Shown one piece after another: positions 15,700 to 24,164 of a DNA stretch of 64,000 nt. Origin of the DNA: Ideonella aquatica (GTDB taxonomy: Bacteria; Pseudomonadota; Gammaproteobacteria; Burkholderiales; Burkholderiaceae_C). The DNA is taken from the NCBI RefSeq assembly GCF_018069755.1, contig NZ_JAGQDE010000014.1:62001-126000 (forward strand), in the 5' to 3' direction. Under the pieces are notes generated by a model. That model was not told the origin of the DNA. It worked only from the letters and a program-made list of their open reading frames with translations, and did no database searches. A program made the translations under genes and the position numbers. Within the stretch, counting starts at the first letter, position 1. The number at the start of each line of letters is the position of its first letter.

Positions 15700-16782
15700 A
15701 TGAATACCCGAACTCAAGGCTGGCGCTTCGGTGCGTTTACTCTTCAATTGGGCAACGCGCTGTGGTTGGCCGTGCAATCGGCACGAATCGCTTGCATCGC
15801 GCTGGCCCTCAGTACGCTCACATGCTCCCCTGCCTTCGCCAACTGCGCGGCAGGCTCGATAACCATCACCGCCAGCCCCTCACTGGCGACGATTGGCGTG
15901 CCGCCAACTGCCACCGTGGGAACGGTGTTGTGGTCTGGCACCTTGACCGTCGTGTCGAGCTGCCCAACTGCAGGTAATGTCGCCAGGAACATCATGGTCT
16001 ATGCGGGCACGCCCGGGTACTCCGATATCTGGGTGAATCAGCCGAACTTGGAATTGATCGCGACGGGAGCACCAAGCTACGTTATTGACACGCCAACGAC
16101 TTGCAGCTTCAACTACGCAACTACAACTCCTTATCACTACTTAACGAACTTCACCTACACTGTAACAAATGGGACGTGCAGGATCACACTGAGCCAGCCA
16201 GTATCGATTCGTGTGAAGGCGTTGCCGGTGCCGACCTCCGGATCGCTCGGAAGTCAGATGAAGTACCCCCCAGCCTACAATACTGTGCCGGGTTGGGTTC
16301 AGCATTCTGACTACTTCTCTCCGATTTATGCGGCTCCAACAGGCGGCGTGCTGGTGCCGACCGGCGTCTGCACCCTGTCGCCCGGCGACGCCAATCAAAC
16401 GGTGACCTTACCGGCCACCAGTCCTGGCGTGCTCAATGTCGCAGGGGCAACAGCAGGTGCGACGCCGTTCAGCCTGAACCTCACCGGTTGTACCAGGCCT
16501 GGCGGCACCTACAACGTCAATGCCTACTGGTCCTTCACCCAAGGCCTTGCGGCGGACCAGATCGCGAACTCCGCCTCCAGCGGCGCGGCCAGCAACGTCG
16601 TGCTTCAGATCCTGGACGGCTCGAACACGCCCGTCAGCAACGGTAGCTACAGCTCACTGGGCACCGTCACGAGCGCAGGCCAGAACCTCAACAATACCTA
16701 CAGCGCCCGCTACTACGCCACTGGGGCAGCTACCGCCGGCGCGGTACAGGGTGTGGCCACCTTCAACCTGGTCTACAACTGA
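15700..16782 (+). CDS. Two-domain fimbrial tip adhesin
   Basis: 360 aa from ATG 15700, preceded by AGGATTAG. The signal peptide is long (about 47 residues, ending SPAFA). Residues 48 to about 225 form a unique N-terminal domain with several Cys and many Thr/Pro/Tyr, as in receptor-binding domains. The C-terminal half is a pilin domain (CTLSPGDANQTVTLP.., NNTYSARYYATG, FNLVYN), the layout of FimH-like tip adhesins. The DNA of the N-terminal domain is visibly more AT-rich than its neighbours, which suggests a separately acquired binding domain. It lies directly after the usher. The ligand is unknown. Confidence 0.75.
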   Translation: MNTRTQGWRFGAFTLQLGNALWLAVQSARIACIALALSTLTCSPAFANCAAGSITITASPSLATIGVPPTATVGTVLWSGTLTVVSSCPTAGNVARNIMVYAGTPGYSDIWVNQPNLELIATGAPSYVIDTPTTCSFNYATTTPYHYLTNFTYTVTNGTCRITLSQPVSIRVKALPVPTSGSLGSQMKYPPAYNTVPGWVQHSDYFSPIYAAPTGGVLVPTGVCTLSPGDANQTVTLPATSPGVLNVAGATAGATPFSLNLTGCTRPGGTYNVNAYWSFTQGLAADQIANSASSGAASNVVLQILDGSNTPVSNGSYSSLGTVTSAGQNLNNTYSARYYATGAATAGAVQGVATFNLVYN

Positions 16783-16799
16783 CGCGCGGGGCTCGTGAC

Positions 16800-17674
16800 A
16801 TGGCATGGCCGGCCCGGCGCCGGTGGCGCCTGCCCTGGGCGCTTGGGTTGGCCGGCACCGCCAGCCTGGGCGCCCAGGCCGCCTGCACCGGCGCCACCCT
16901 GGTGGCCAGCCCGGCGCTGACGCGCCTGGGCGTGCCCGATGGCGCCGTGGTCGGCACCGTGCTGTGGACTGGCACACTCACGGTCAGCGCCACCTGCAGC
17001 AGCGCCGCCGGCGGCGTGGCCAGCCTGTGGACACACGCGGCCATGGGTGGTGGGCCCAACGACTACTTCGTCAACCAGCCCAACCTGCAGTTGCAGGCGC
17101 TGACCAGCCCCACCGCCAACGTCGACAACCCGGCCTGGTGCAGCGTGAACGGCCTGACGAGCAATGGCTACCACGTGGTGCGCTTTGGCATCGCGGCTGC
17201 CGGCAGCTGCCTGCTGACGGTCACCCAGCCGGCACGCATCGTGGTGTGCGCCACGCCAGCCCCCAATAGTGGCACCCTGGGCAATTCGGTGAGGACCTCG
17301 GTCGGCGGTCCCTACGCGGGCTGGGGCGCCGCTCAATTGGGCGGCACGAGCTGGCTCAACCCCGGCACGGTCCGCATCCGCCGCACCGGCAGCTGCACGC
17401 TCACGGCCAGCAGCTTCACCGTCAACCTGCCACCGACGGCGCAGCCAACCTCATCCGCAACACGGCCACCGGCATGCCGGCCGGTCAGGTGGCCCCGCAG
17501 ATCCTGGACGGCAGCAACACGCCGGTGAGCAACGGCGCGCACAGCCCCCTGGGCGTCGTGACCACGCCGGGGCAGAACCTGAGCAACACCTACCAGGTGC
17601 GCTACATCGCCACCGGCGCCGCCACCGCAGGCGCAGTGCAGGGCTTGGCCACGTTCAACCTGGTCTACAACTGA
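16800..17674 (+). pseudogene. Decayed second two-domain adhesin
   Basis: The first 200 residues from ATG 16800 are an intact signal peptide and adhesin domain paralogous to the previous gene (shared SPALTRLGVP..VVGTVLW and FVNQPNLQL blocks). Around 17410-17450 the pilin domain breaks. The frame in use runs on to a stop at 17528 with unrelated residues, while the correct pilin sequence continues in another frame from about 17430 to 17674 (QILDGSNTPVSN.., ending FNLVYN). About 35-40 residues present in the intact paralogue are missing at the join. A small deletion with frameshift therefore separates the binding domain from its pilin anchor. A sequencing error could explain the frame but not the missing block. 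Confidence 0.7.
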
Positions 17675-17699
17675 GGCGGCTGGCCGCTGGGCGGCCTCA
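17672..17699. terminator. Candidate bidirectional terminator between convergent genes
   Basis: TGAGGC (17672-17677) pairs with GCCTCA (17694-17699), with an inner GC-rich part. The hairpin covers the stop codon of the decayed adhesin on the plus strand and of the small pilin-like gene on the minus strand. No U-tract is seen. Confidence 0.35.
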
Positions 17700-18050
17700 C
17701 TCGTACTGAGAGGCGTAGGTGAGCAGGCCGCCATCGAGCGCGCCCAACGGCGCCTGCACGCTGCCGGCGCCGCGCTGAACGCCCAGCGACTGCAGCGGCA
17801 GGCTGGCCAGCGTCTCGGTGTCCAGCCGCTCCTGGCGGGCTTGGCTGTGGGCGGTGCCCGCGTGGCAGCGGGCCAGCTCCAGCCGGTCATGGCCGTGCTC
17901 GCGCTGCACCGAGGCCAGGCAGGTGGGGTTCACCAGTGCGCCGACGAAATGCAGCGTGCCGGAGTTGGCCGCCCTGGCGGGGCCGGCAGCCAGCGCAGCG
18001 GCCATGGCAACAAGAGCGGCACAGGTGGCAAAGCGGGGGGTGCGGTGCAT
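17697..18050 (-). CDS. Small secreted pilin-like protein
   Basis: 117 aa from ATG 18050, chosen because GGAGAA precedes it and the product opens with a signal peptide (ending AAGPARA). The mature N terminus NSGTLHFVGALVNPTC is typical of a chaperone-usher subunit donor strand and first Cys strand. The rest is short, contains a second Cys (ELARCHAG) and ends TYASQYE. It is shorter than normal pilins (about 150 mature residues), so it could be a minor subunit, an assembly terminator or a reduced relic. It converges on the pilus operon and has its own promoter region. Confidence 0.6.
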   Translation of the reverse strand: MHRTPRFATCAALVAMAAALAAGPARAANSGTLHFVGALVNPTCLASVQREHGHDRLELARCHAGTAHSQARQERLDTETLASLPLQSLGVQRGAGSVQAPLGALDGGLLTYASQYE

Positions 18051-18392
18051 CAGAGTTCTCCCTGGAGGCTGCGCGGCGCGCAGATGGCCGACAACGCCTG
18101 CGCGGTCTGCCCGACCGATGCGCAACACGACGGGGCCCCGGGCCATGGCGGGGGATCCACCCTCGTTGTCGGCAGTTGGTGGGCACGGTGAAGCCATCCC
18201 GCGGCAGGCCGCGTGACCAATGCCACAGGCGTCCCGCCCTCAGGCGGAGACCGGATGGAGCCGGTCCGGAGTCTGGTACCGCGTCACGGGAGCCTGGATG
18301 CCAGCGCCCGCCGCCTTGTCGCATGGCTGTCTGGCGAGCCGGTGGGGACTGGACCATCACGGCAATGCACTGGTCCTTGGGAGCCCGCCGCC

Positions 18393-19724
18393 ATGATCGA
18401 CACCCACACCGCCCCCCCACCCGGCCACCTGGCACTTGCCACACATTCGGCAAGAGCGCGCCTGCACCAAGCACGGGAGACCCGCGCCCAGGATCGGCTC
18501 CTGCTCCTGAACAGCAGTGCCGAGCAGAGCCGCCTGCTGGCCGCCCAGCATCGCCTGGTGCAGGCCTGGCGCGGCCATGCGCTGGACGAGGCGACCGGCC
18601 TGCACAGCATGGGCTGGCTGCTTGGGCCTGCGGCCACTGAACTGAGGCGCTGCCACAGCGTGGACGACGGCCCCAGCGCCCTCGTGGGCCTGGCGCTGTT
18701 GCCCCCGGCCGAGCTACCCGCCATCGAGGCCCGTCAGACGGCCGCACAGGCACTTCAGTTCATCGCCGCCCAGGCTCGTCTGGAGCGCGACGCCCATGGC
18801 GAACCCATGGTGGCCGCCATCGGTCAGGGCATGCTGGCCACCGTGGTGCCCTCCACGCCATTCCTGCGCCATGCCGCCGTGGACTTGCTCTCGACGGCCC
18901 GCTCGGTGGTGCCGTCAATTGCCAAAGGCTGGTCCGCCGCAGTGGTCGCCGTGCCCTTGGGGCCCTACGATTGGGCGCTGGAGCGCATGGCCCGGCTGCA
19001 CCAATTGTTCGGTAAGCTGCACGATGCCGAGTTGCCGGCAGTCACCATCGACAAGCCCAGCGAGTTGGCCGATGCACTGTCCAACTACTGCCGGCGTTGG
19101 CCGACCAAGGTCCGTCCCGGCGCGCACGAGGAGCCGATGGTCGACCTGGACGGTCAGATGGTGGCCTGGCTCTGCGAGCCGGATCCCGCCCTGCGACGCG
19201 CGATGGCCGACATGGCACTGCCAGAGCGCTGCGCCACCTGGGTGGCACTGGCTGCCGAGGGGACCCGCCAGGATGATCAGCCCCGCGCGGTGCGCCTGCC
19301 CGGCCAAGTCCTGCATCAGCCCCATGCCCGCCGTCGGATCCTGGAAGCCCTGAGGGCCTTGCAACCCCCGCGGGGCCTGCTGGGCCTGAGCGTGCCCGCC
19401 AGCGATGCGTTGGCCTGCGCCGATGGCTACACCCAGCTGGCCCACCTGGCCCGTGCCTGCCATTGCCGCATCGGCGTGCACGAGCTGGGGCGCACCGAAG
19501 AGGACTTGCAGGCGCTCCACTGCCGGCCCATGGACGAAGCGCTGCTGGATCGCAGCGTCACCGAGGGCTTGCACCGCGAGGACCCTGCACAGCTGACGCT
19601 GCTGGCAGCTCTCAATGTGGTCGCCCGTCAGACCGCGCAGCCCCGCATCGGGATGGTGATGGACGATCCACGGGACCGCGCTGCGCTGAACCCGCCACGG
19701 ACCACCGAGGTGGCACACCCTTGA
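18393..19724 (+). CDS. Degenerate GGDEF-EAL-like protein (copy 1)
   Basis: 443 aa from ATG 18393, preceded by GGGAG; an in-frame start at 18213 would add 60 residues. After a coiled-coil N terminus, DEATGLHSMGWLLG resembles the D-LTGL-NR entry of GGDEF domains but no GGDEF signature is present. The C-terminal part has the rhythm of the last half of an EAL domain (GLLGLSVPASDALA.., LAHLARACHCRIGVHELG) without catalytic residues. It shares this layout with the minus-strand gene at 19758. It may bind c-di-GMP or act as a protein partner, but no activity can be claimed. A weak AGCCCC/GGGGCT hairpin follows the gene (19724-19744). Confidence 0.6.
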   Translation: MIDTHTAPPPGHLALATHSARARLHQARETRAQDRLLLLNSSAEQSRLLAAQHRLVQAWRGHALDEATGLHSMGWLLGPAATELRRCHSVDDGPSALVGLALLPPAELPAIEARQTAAQALQFIAAQARLERDAHGEPMVAAIGQGMLATVVPSTPFLRHAAVDLLSTARSVVPSIAKGWSAAVVAVPLGPYDWALERMARLHQLFGKLHDAELPAVTIDKPSELADALSNYCRRWPTKVRPGAHEEPMVDLDGQMVAWLCEPDPALRRAMADMALPERCATWVALAAEGTRQDDQPRAVRLPGQVLHQPHARRRILEALRALQPPRGLLGLSVPASDALACADGYTQLAHLARACHCRIGVHELGRTEEDLQALHCRPMDEALLDRSVTEGLHREDPAQLTLLAALNVVARQTAQPRIGMVMDDPRDRAALNPPRTTEVAHP

Positions 19725-19757
19725 GCCCCAGTCGTGAAGGGGCTGCCAGCCGCAGCC

Positions 19758-21017
19758 TCAGGGCGCAACGCTCCCCGGGCACAGCACCAGGGCTTCCGGG
19801 TGGTGTTGCCACAGCGACAGGGCCTGGGAAGGGGTTTCCACGGTGTGCATCACCGCGGCCACGCCGCTGCGACGTGCCCACGCCTCGATCGCCAGGCCTT
19901 GTGAAGGCTCCTCTGCCCAGGGCAGTGTGGACACTGCCGGCATGGGACTGAGGATCACAAAATCCGGGCGCAATTTCGGCAACTGCCGCAGCGCACCGAA
20001 CAGCACCCCGACGCCGCTGAGGCCAACGGCCATGCCCTGCTGACGAGCGGCGTGGGCGAGTTGACGCCAGCCCTGGCTGCGGTGGCTCGCGGCCTGCGCA
20101 TCCACCACCACGCGCACGCCTGGCCCACCCACGCGCCACCGCGCCAGAGCGCGGCTCCAGATCGCCCGGTGCTGCGGCAATTCCAGAAGCAAAGGATCGA
20201 GCCGCACAAGACGGGGGAGACCGTCACATGCCTGATCCCTGGCAGCCCTGGCCAGCGACTCGGCGGTAGTGCGGATGAGGGTCTCCGACAATTGGTGCCA
20301 GGAGGCCGGGCGGAGAGGCGTGCCCGCCGCAGCAGGCGAATCGGCGAACCGAGTGGATGCATGCCAACGCCGATCCACGATGGCCGGGCCCAGCGCGGCT
20401 GGGCCGAACCCGACACCAGATGGGCAGACGCGCCCGAACGCGTCGCCGGATTCGGGTCTTTCATCCAGCAGGCGCCGTAGGCGGTCCATCAGCGCCGCCG
20501 GCACCACGTCGGGCCGCCACTCGATCGCCGCGCAGCGGTGGGCGTCCAGGCGCCAGCGGGAATGGAGCATCAACTCGTCCACCACGGCGCAGAGCTGCGA
20601 TGGCTGCGCGTCTGACCGCAACAGCAGCACCAAGTCCCCCTGAGCCGACAAACCCAAGACCGGCACGCTGGCCTCGTGCGTGAAAGCAGACAGGGCGTCA
20701 AAGGCGGCGTCCAGCAGGGTCTCTGACAGCCCCGCCGGCTCAGCCGGAACGGGCAGCAGGCGCAGACCCAACGACTTGAAGGCGGGCCCTACCGACGTCT
20801 GGTGGCGCTGCTGGTTGGCCAACGCGGCCCGGAACCCCGCAGCATTGAGGATGTTCAGCGAAGGCTGCCACAGACGGCGGCGCCACAGCGCCTCCAGCGC
20901 AGGCAATTCACGGTGGACCTGAAGGCGCGCAGCACGGCTGGGGTCCTCCGGAGTCAACGGCCGCCAGGGGGCGCGACCAAGCAAGGTGCCACCAAGGCGC
21001 TTGCACCGCCGGCCCAT
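19758..21017 (-). CDS. Degenerate GGDEF-EAL-like protein (copy 2)
   Basis: 419 aa from ATG 21017; TTG 21029 is an alternative. No GGDEF or EAL signature is present. The middle (SLNILNAAGFRAAL.., LGLRLLPVP.., LVLLLRSDA) follows a GGDEF-like strand order. The C-terminal part (VRVVVDAQAASHR, LAHAARQQGMAVGLSGVGVLFGALRQLPKLRPDFVIL) follows the EAL pattern in which a subdomain ends G-valddfG-l-Lkpd. It is a divergent paralogue of the convergent gene at 18393. It lies 13 bp downstream of a secreted-protein gene and is probably co-transcribed with it. Catalytic activity is unlikely. Confidence 0.6.
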   Translation of the reverse strand: MGRRCKRLGGTLLGRAPWRPLTPEDPSRAARLQVHRELPALEALWRRRLWQPSLNILNAAGFRAALANQQRHQTSVGPAFKSLGLRLLPVPAEPAGLSETLLDAAFDALSAFTHEASVPVLGLSAQGDLVLLLRSDAQPSQLCAVVDELMLHSRWRLDAHRCAAIEWRPDVVPAALMDRLRRLLDERPESGDAFGRVCPSGVGFGPAALGPAIVDRRWHASTRFADSPAAAGTPLRPASWHQLSETLIRTTAESLARAARDQACDGLPRLVRLDPLLLELPQHRAIWSRALARWRVGGPGVRVVVDAQAASHRSQGWRQLAHAARQQGMAVGLSGVGVLFGALRQLPKLRPDFVILSPMPAVSTLPWAEEPSQGLAIEAWARRSGVAAVMHTVETPSQALSLWQHHPEALVLCPGSVAP

Positions 21018-21030
21018 GGAGAGGCCCAAC

Positions 21031-21708
21031 TCATGACGCGCCTTCGTCTGCCAAGCGCTGCGCGACGGGCAGCCATCCCAGACAGTCCACGCCCCTGCGG
21101 GCGCTGCTGAGCACGACGATGTAGCCATGCGCATCGGAAGCAGCGTGGTAACGACGCACACCGGCCTCGCGGGCATCGATCGGGCATACCCCCCCGAGCC
21201 GGGGATTGATCACCTGGTCCACCGCGATGAACCCGGCGCGCCGATGAGCAGGGTACTCACGCATCGCGACCTGGTCCAGCGAGGCCAGAGGCAAAGGGGA
21301 GGGCGGGCGACGCACCAGCAGGCCCGAGGCCTGGGCCTCGGAGCCGTCAGGGCTGCGGACACTGAAGGCCCAGATCTGGCGGCCCAGAGCCACCAGCCGA
21401 ACCTGTGTGCCGTTCGCGTACGAGAGGGTGTGGCGACACAGATCGTCCGGTCCGTCCATCTGACCATGCTGGCCATCCTGGTCGGTCACCGTTCGGGCAC
21501 TGACGTCGAGCGCGTGCAGCAAGGTCAGGCCTCCGCCGTGAACCGACACGTAGATGCCGGATGCCAGTGGGGAACATGCCGCGGACGATGGCTGCGCCAA
21601 GGCTTGCTGCGCAGCGGGCCCGCTGAGCACCTGGTCGGGTCGGGCTTGGCCACTCGCCTCGAGCGACAGTGCCAAGAGGGCGGCAAGAAGTTGAGACGTT
21701 GTGTTCAC
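21031..21708 (-). CDS. Secreted protein of unknown function
   Basis: 225 aa from GTG 21708, which gives a clean signal peptide (NTTSQLLAALLALSLEASGQA); GTG 21744 is possible. The mature protein has four Cys (SAACSP, DDLCRH, GVCPID, GVDCLG) that could form two disulphides. A Ser/Gly-rich strand SGIYVSVHGGGLTLLHALD and a C-terminal domain ending in GVDCLGWLPVAQRL are visible. I do not recognise a family. It is transcribed just ahead of the degenerate EAL-like gene (13 bp), so an envelope role tied to that signalling protein is possible. Confidence 0.6.
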   Translation of the reverse strand: MNTTSQLLAALLALSLEASGQARPDQVLSGPAAQQALAQPSSAACSPLASGIYVSVHGGGLTLLHALDVSARTVTDQDGQHGQMDGPDDLCRHTLSYANGTQVRLVALGRQIWAFSVRSPDGSEAQASGLLVRRPPSPLPLASLDQVAMREYPAHRRAGFIAVDQVINPRLGGVCPIDAREAGVRRYHAASDAHGYIVVLSSARRGVDCLGWLPVAQRLADEGAS

Positions 21709-22066
21709 GTTGATTCGGTGGCTGTCAGGGCCTCCAATCTGCACGTCGAACCAGCGTCGGCATCCGGTTTGCGACGACCGTCAGGCCGGAGGGCACGAGG
21801 CGCCTGCAGCACCCCCTCAAAAGGCGCGGCCGCGGTTCGATGTGTGAAAGAAAAGAAGCAGCGACTACCGAGGTGATCGCTGCCAACAAGAGGGCCTGAA
21901 CCGGAGCAACAGGCACGGGAGATGTCCCGTCACGCGCCTCTAGGTTTGAAGGCCACACCGTTCACGTCGCGCGTTGCACGGGTGCACCGCGATGGCTTCA
22001 TGGCGTCGTTTGGCGGCTTCGTCTCACTTGTGCCAATCGCAGCGTCAGGTGCCGAGACTGCCTGGC

Positions 22067-22342
22067 ATGAGAGAGGGCTATATCACTTGCCCGCACTGCC
22101 GCGCGGCCGTCCTGGTGGGCGACGCGCTCTTGCGGGATGAACTGGATTCCTGCATCTGCGGGGCATGCCACCGGATCGTGGCCTGCCCGCCGTTACCGCA
22201 GTGCGCGGCGCCAGCGCGGCCCGAGGGCGACTTGCGGCCCAGACCAGTGGTCGGTGAGGCGTCGCGGCTGGCGCACTTGCTCAGCGATGCGACGGAACTG
22301 CCGTCTGGAACAGCGTCTTCTCTGCCCGCAGCTTGCCCTTAG
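22067..22342 (+). CDS. Small putative zinc-ribbon protein
   Basis: 91 aa from ATG 22067, preceded by weak ribosome-binding sequence. The first half has CPHC (residues about 9-12) and CICGAC (about 31-36) in zinc-ribbon spacing. The rest is Pro/Ala-rich and overlaps the end of the opposite-strand gene at 22281 by about 60 bp. This overlap and the lack of a known family keep confidence low. Confidence 0.35.
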   Translation: MREGYITCPHCRAAVLVGDALLRDELDSCICGACHRIVACPPLPQCAAPARPEGDLRPRPVVGEASRLAHLLSDATELPSGTASSLPAACP

Positions 22343-22718
22343 GATAGCCCTCGGTCCAGGTGCCGACATAGCCGATACCGCCCAACTCGACCACGGCATA
22401 CTCGAGCGTATGGTCGGCGTTGACGTACATGGCGAAGGTGTAACCCCAGTCGGCGTAGGAGGCTTCGGTGAAGGAAACGGCGCGGCCAGCGACGCCGGCA
22501 ACGGCCTTGGCCGGCACACCGCCCAGGATTGTCGAGTTGTACGACTGAGGGCAATCGCTGTAGTCGTGCGTGGCCGTGACCCAACCGGTGTCCGACACCG
22601 TGATGTTGATGAGGCCATCGCAGACGCCGTCAAAGGCCAGCGACTTGGGAAGAACCTTGGCCGAGACCGACAGGCTGGCCACGCTCAGAATGAGCGCGAG
22701 GGCATGGCGCGTAATCAT
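22281..22718 (-). CDS. Small secreted protein of unknown function
   Basis: 145 aa with a signal peptide (MITRHALALILSVASLSVSA) and AGGAAA-like ribosome-binding sequence (AGGAAAC) just before ATG 22718. The mature part is beta-rich, with two Cys (GVCDG, SDCPQ) likely to form a disulphide, and a YVGTWTEGYPKGKLRAEK C-terminal strand reminiscent of lipid- or carbohydrate-binding folds. No family is recognised. It is monocistronic and shares its style with the small secreted gene at 27315. Confidence 0.65.
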   Translation of the reverse strand: MITRHALALILSVASLSVSAKVLPKSLAFDGVCDGLINITVSDTGWVTATHDYSDCPQSYNSTILGGVPAKAVAGVAGRAVSFTEASYADWGYTFAMYVNADHTLEYAVVELGGIGYVGTWTEGYPKGKLRAEKTLFQTAVPSHR

Positions 22719-22926
22719 GAAGTTTCCTGGTGTGAGGGAGGTACAGCCCTACAACGGGACGATCAGGCTCCGCCGCGGACAAGGTTGGCGCCCACCGGTT
22801 GAGTGGGCGCAACCGAAGTCTGTCGAGACGCGCTCACCCGGTACCCGGGTTCGGACGAAGCCGCCATGGATGGCGACGAAGCCACCGGACGTGCCGCGCC
22901 ATTGATGGCCTGTGGCGCCCGTCCTG

Positions 22927-24111
22927 TCACCAGCGCGGACTGAGCCAACCCGCGACGTTGTGGTAGTTGTGTTCCACCCGTGCAGCCGGAGTGCCGTCCG
23001 GCGACGGAGGGTTGACCCAGTTCTGGTCGAGGGATTGGAAGCGGTTGATGTCCGCCTCGATGACGATCGCCACGTGGCCCGGATCGGGGCTGCTCCAGAA
23101 GATGATGTCGCCGGGCTCGGGCACGGCGCTGGGCGTGTTGATCACCTTCTGGAATGTGACAGTGCCGTAGATCGACGACTCCCGGGTGCTGCTGTCGGGG
23201 GCATTCTGGAAGATGCTGTAGGCGTCGCCGGTGAACCCGTGCGGGTAAGCGATGCCGAGGGCGCTGTCGATGTAGTGGTGCATCAGATCCACGCACTGGG
23301 CGCCGTATTGGCCATCCATGTTGTGCCGCAGCCCGACGTTGGCGTCGGCGTAGCCGGTGACCGGGCTGAAGCGGAGGATGGGTGAGCCCTGGTCCCAGTT
23401 GAACAGGGCCACCTGACCGCTGCCATCGACGTCGACCCAGTTGTACTTTCCGTTGAGCTCAGCGAAGCGTTTGACCAAGGGCGCCGTCGGCGGCGCGTAC
23501 TGAGGGTCGGGGATGATGTACCAGTAACCGTTGGGCGCCTGAAAGAAGTACCACTTGGCACGAACCGAATCGCCCTGGAGCAGTTGGCGGTCGCGGTGGA
23601 TGCTGGCATCACTCAGCCAGAGGTGGCGACCGATGTCGTAGAAACTGTCGGAGGGATCGGTGTCCAGATTGCCGCGCACCGTGATCTGAGCACCGTTCTG
23701 GCTGAGGGTGATGGCGTCAGAAGACACCGTCCACCAACTGGCTTCGCCCTGGACGATGGGCCCCAGCGAATAGGCCCCGACCTGCGTGTTGCCCTGGTGC
23801 AGCGGGCTGATGTACCAGCGGAAATCATCGACCACGGTGGTGTCCTGGGTGTAGTAGACCCAGGTCGGGGTTTGGCGTGACAGCAGGACGCTCTGGCGCT
23901 CGTTGCCGACATCCAGGGCTCGGCGGCGCAGACCTGGGGTCAGCGATCGGCCGCCGTCCAGGCGGGGCGGCTGGAGCTCGGTCGGCTCGCGCTGGCTGAG
24001 GTCCTCCTGGCCCCCGCCGCAGCCCGCCAAGGCCAGCAGTGTCGACCCACCGGCGACGATCAGGCTCTGGCGACGAAGCAAATCGGGGGGCACGGACAAA
24101 GGCTGTTGCAT
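22927..24111 (-). CDS. CHAP-domain lipoprotein (putative cell-wall amidase/endopeptidase)
   Basis: 394 aa from ATG 24111; the long upstream frame extension overlaps the previous gene and is rejected. The lipoprotein signal ends LLALAGC. About 200 residues of beta-rich sequence with many aromatic residues (WVYYTQDTTVVDDFRWYIS.., WYFFQAPNGYWYIIP) precede a C-terminal CHAP domain. That domain has the catalytic pair C273 (QCVDLMHHYID) and H346 (PGHVAIVIEAD) and a polar third position in SLDQNW. CHAP enzymes cleave peptidoglycan amide bonds or act on glutathionyl-type conjugates. It lies 53 bp downstream of a PKD-repeat lipoprotein and is probably co-expressed with it. The N-terminal region may be a binding module. 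Confidence 0.75.
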   Translation of the reverse strand: MQQPLSVPPDLLRRQSLIVAGGSTLLALAGCGGGQEDLSQREPTELQPPRLDGGRSLTPGLRRRALDVGNERQSVLLSRQTPTWVYYTQDTTVVDDFRWYISPLHQGNTQVGAYSLGPIVQGEASWWTVSSDAITLSQNGAQITVRGNLDTDPSDSFYDIGRHLWLSDASIHRDRQLLQGDSVRAKWYFFQAPNGYWYIIPDPQYAPPTAPLVKRFAELNGKYNWVDVDGSGQVALFNWDQGSPILRFSPVTGYADANVGLRHNMDGQYGAQCVDLMHHYIDSALGIAYPHGFTGDAYSIFQNAPDSSTRESSIYGTVTFQKVINTPSAVPEPGDIIFWSSPDPGHVAIVIEADINRFQSLDQNWVNPPSPDGTPAARVEHNYHNVAGWLSPRW

Positions 24112-24164
24112 GGCGTTCTCCAAGGTGTGGATGGGGCGGGAGATCAAGTCGGCGGCGGTCACGA

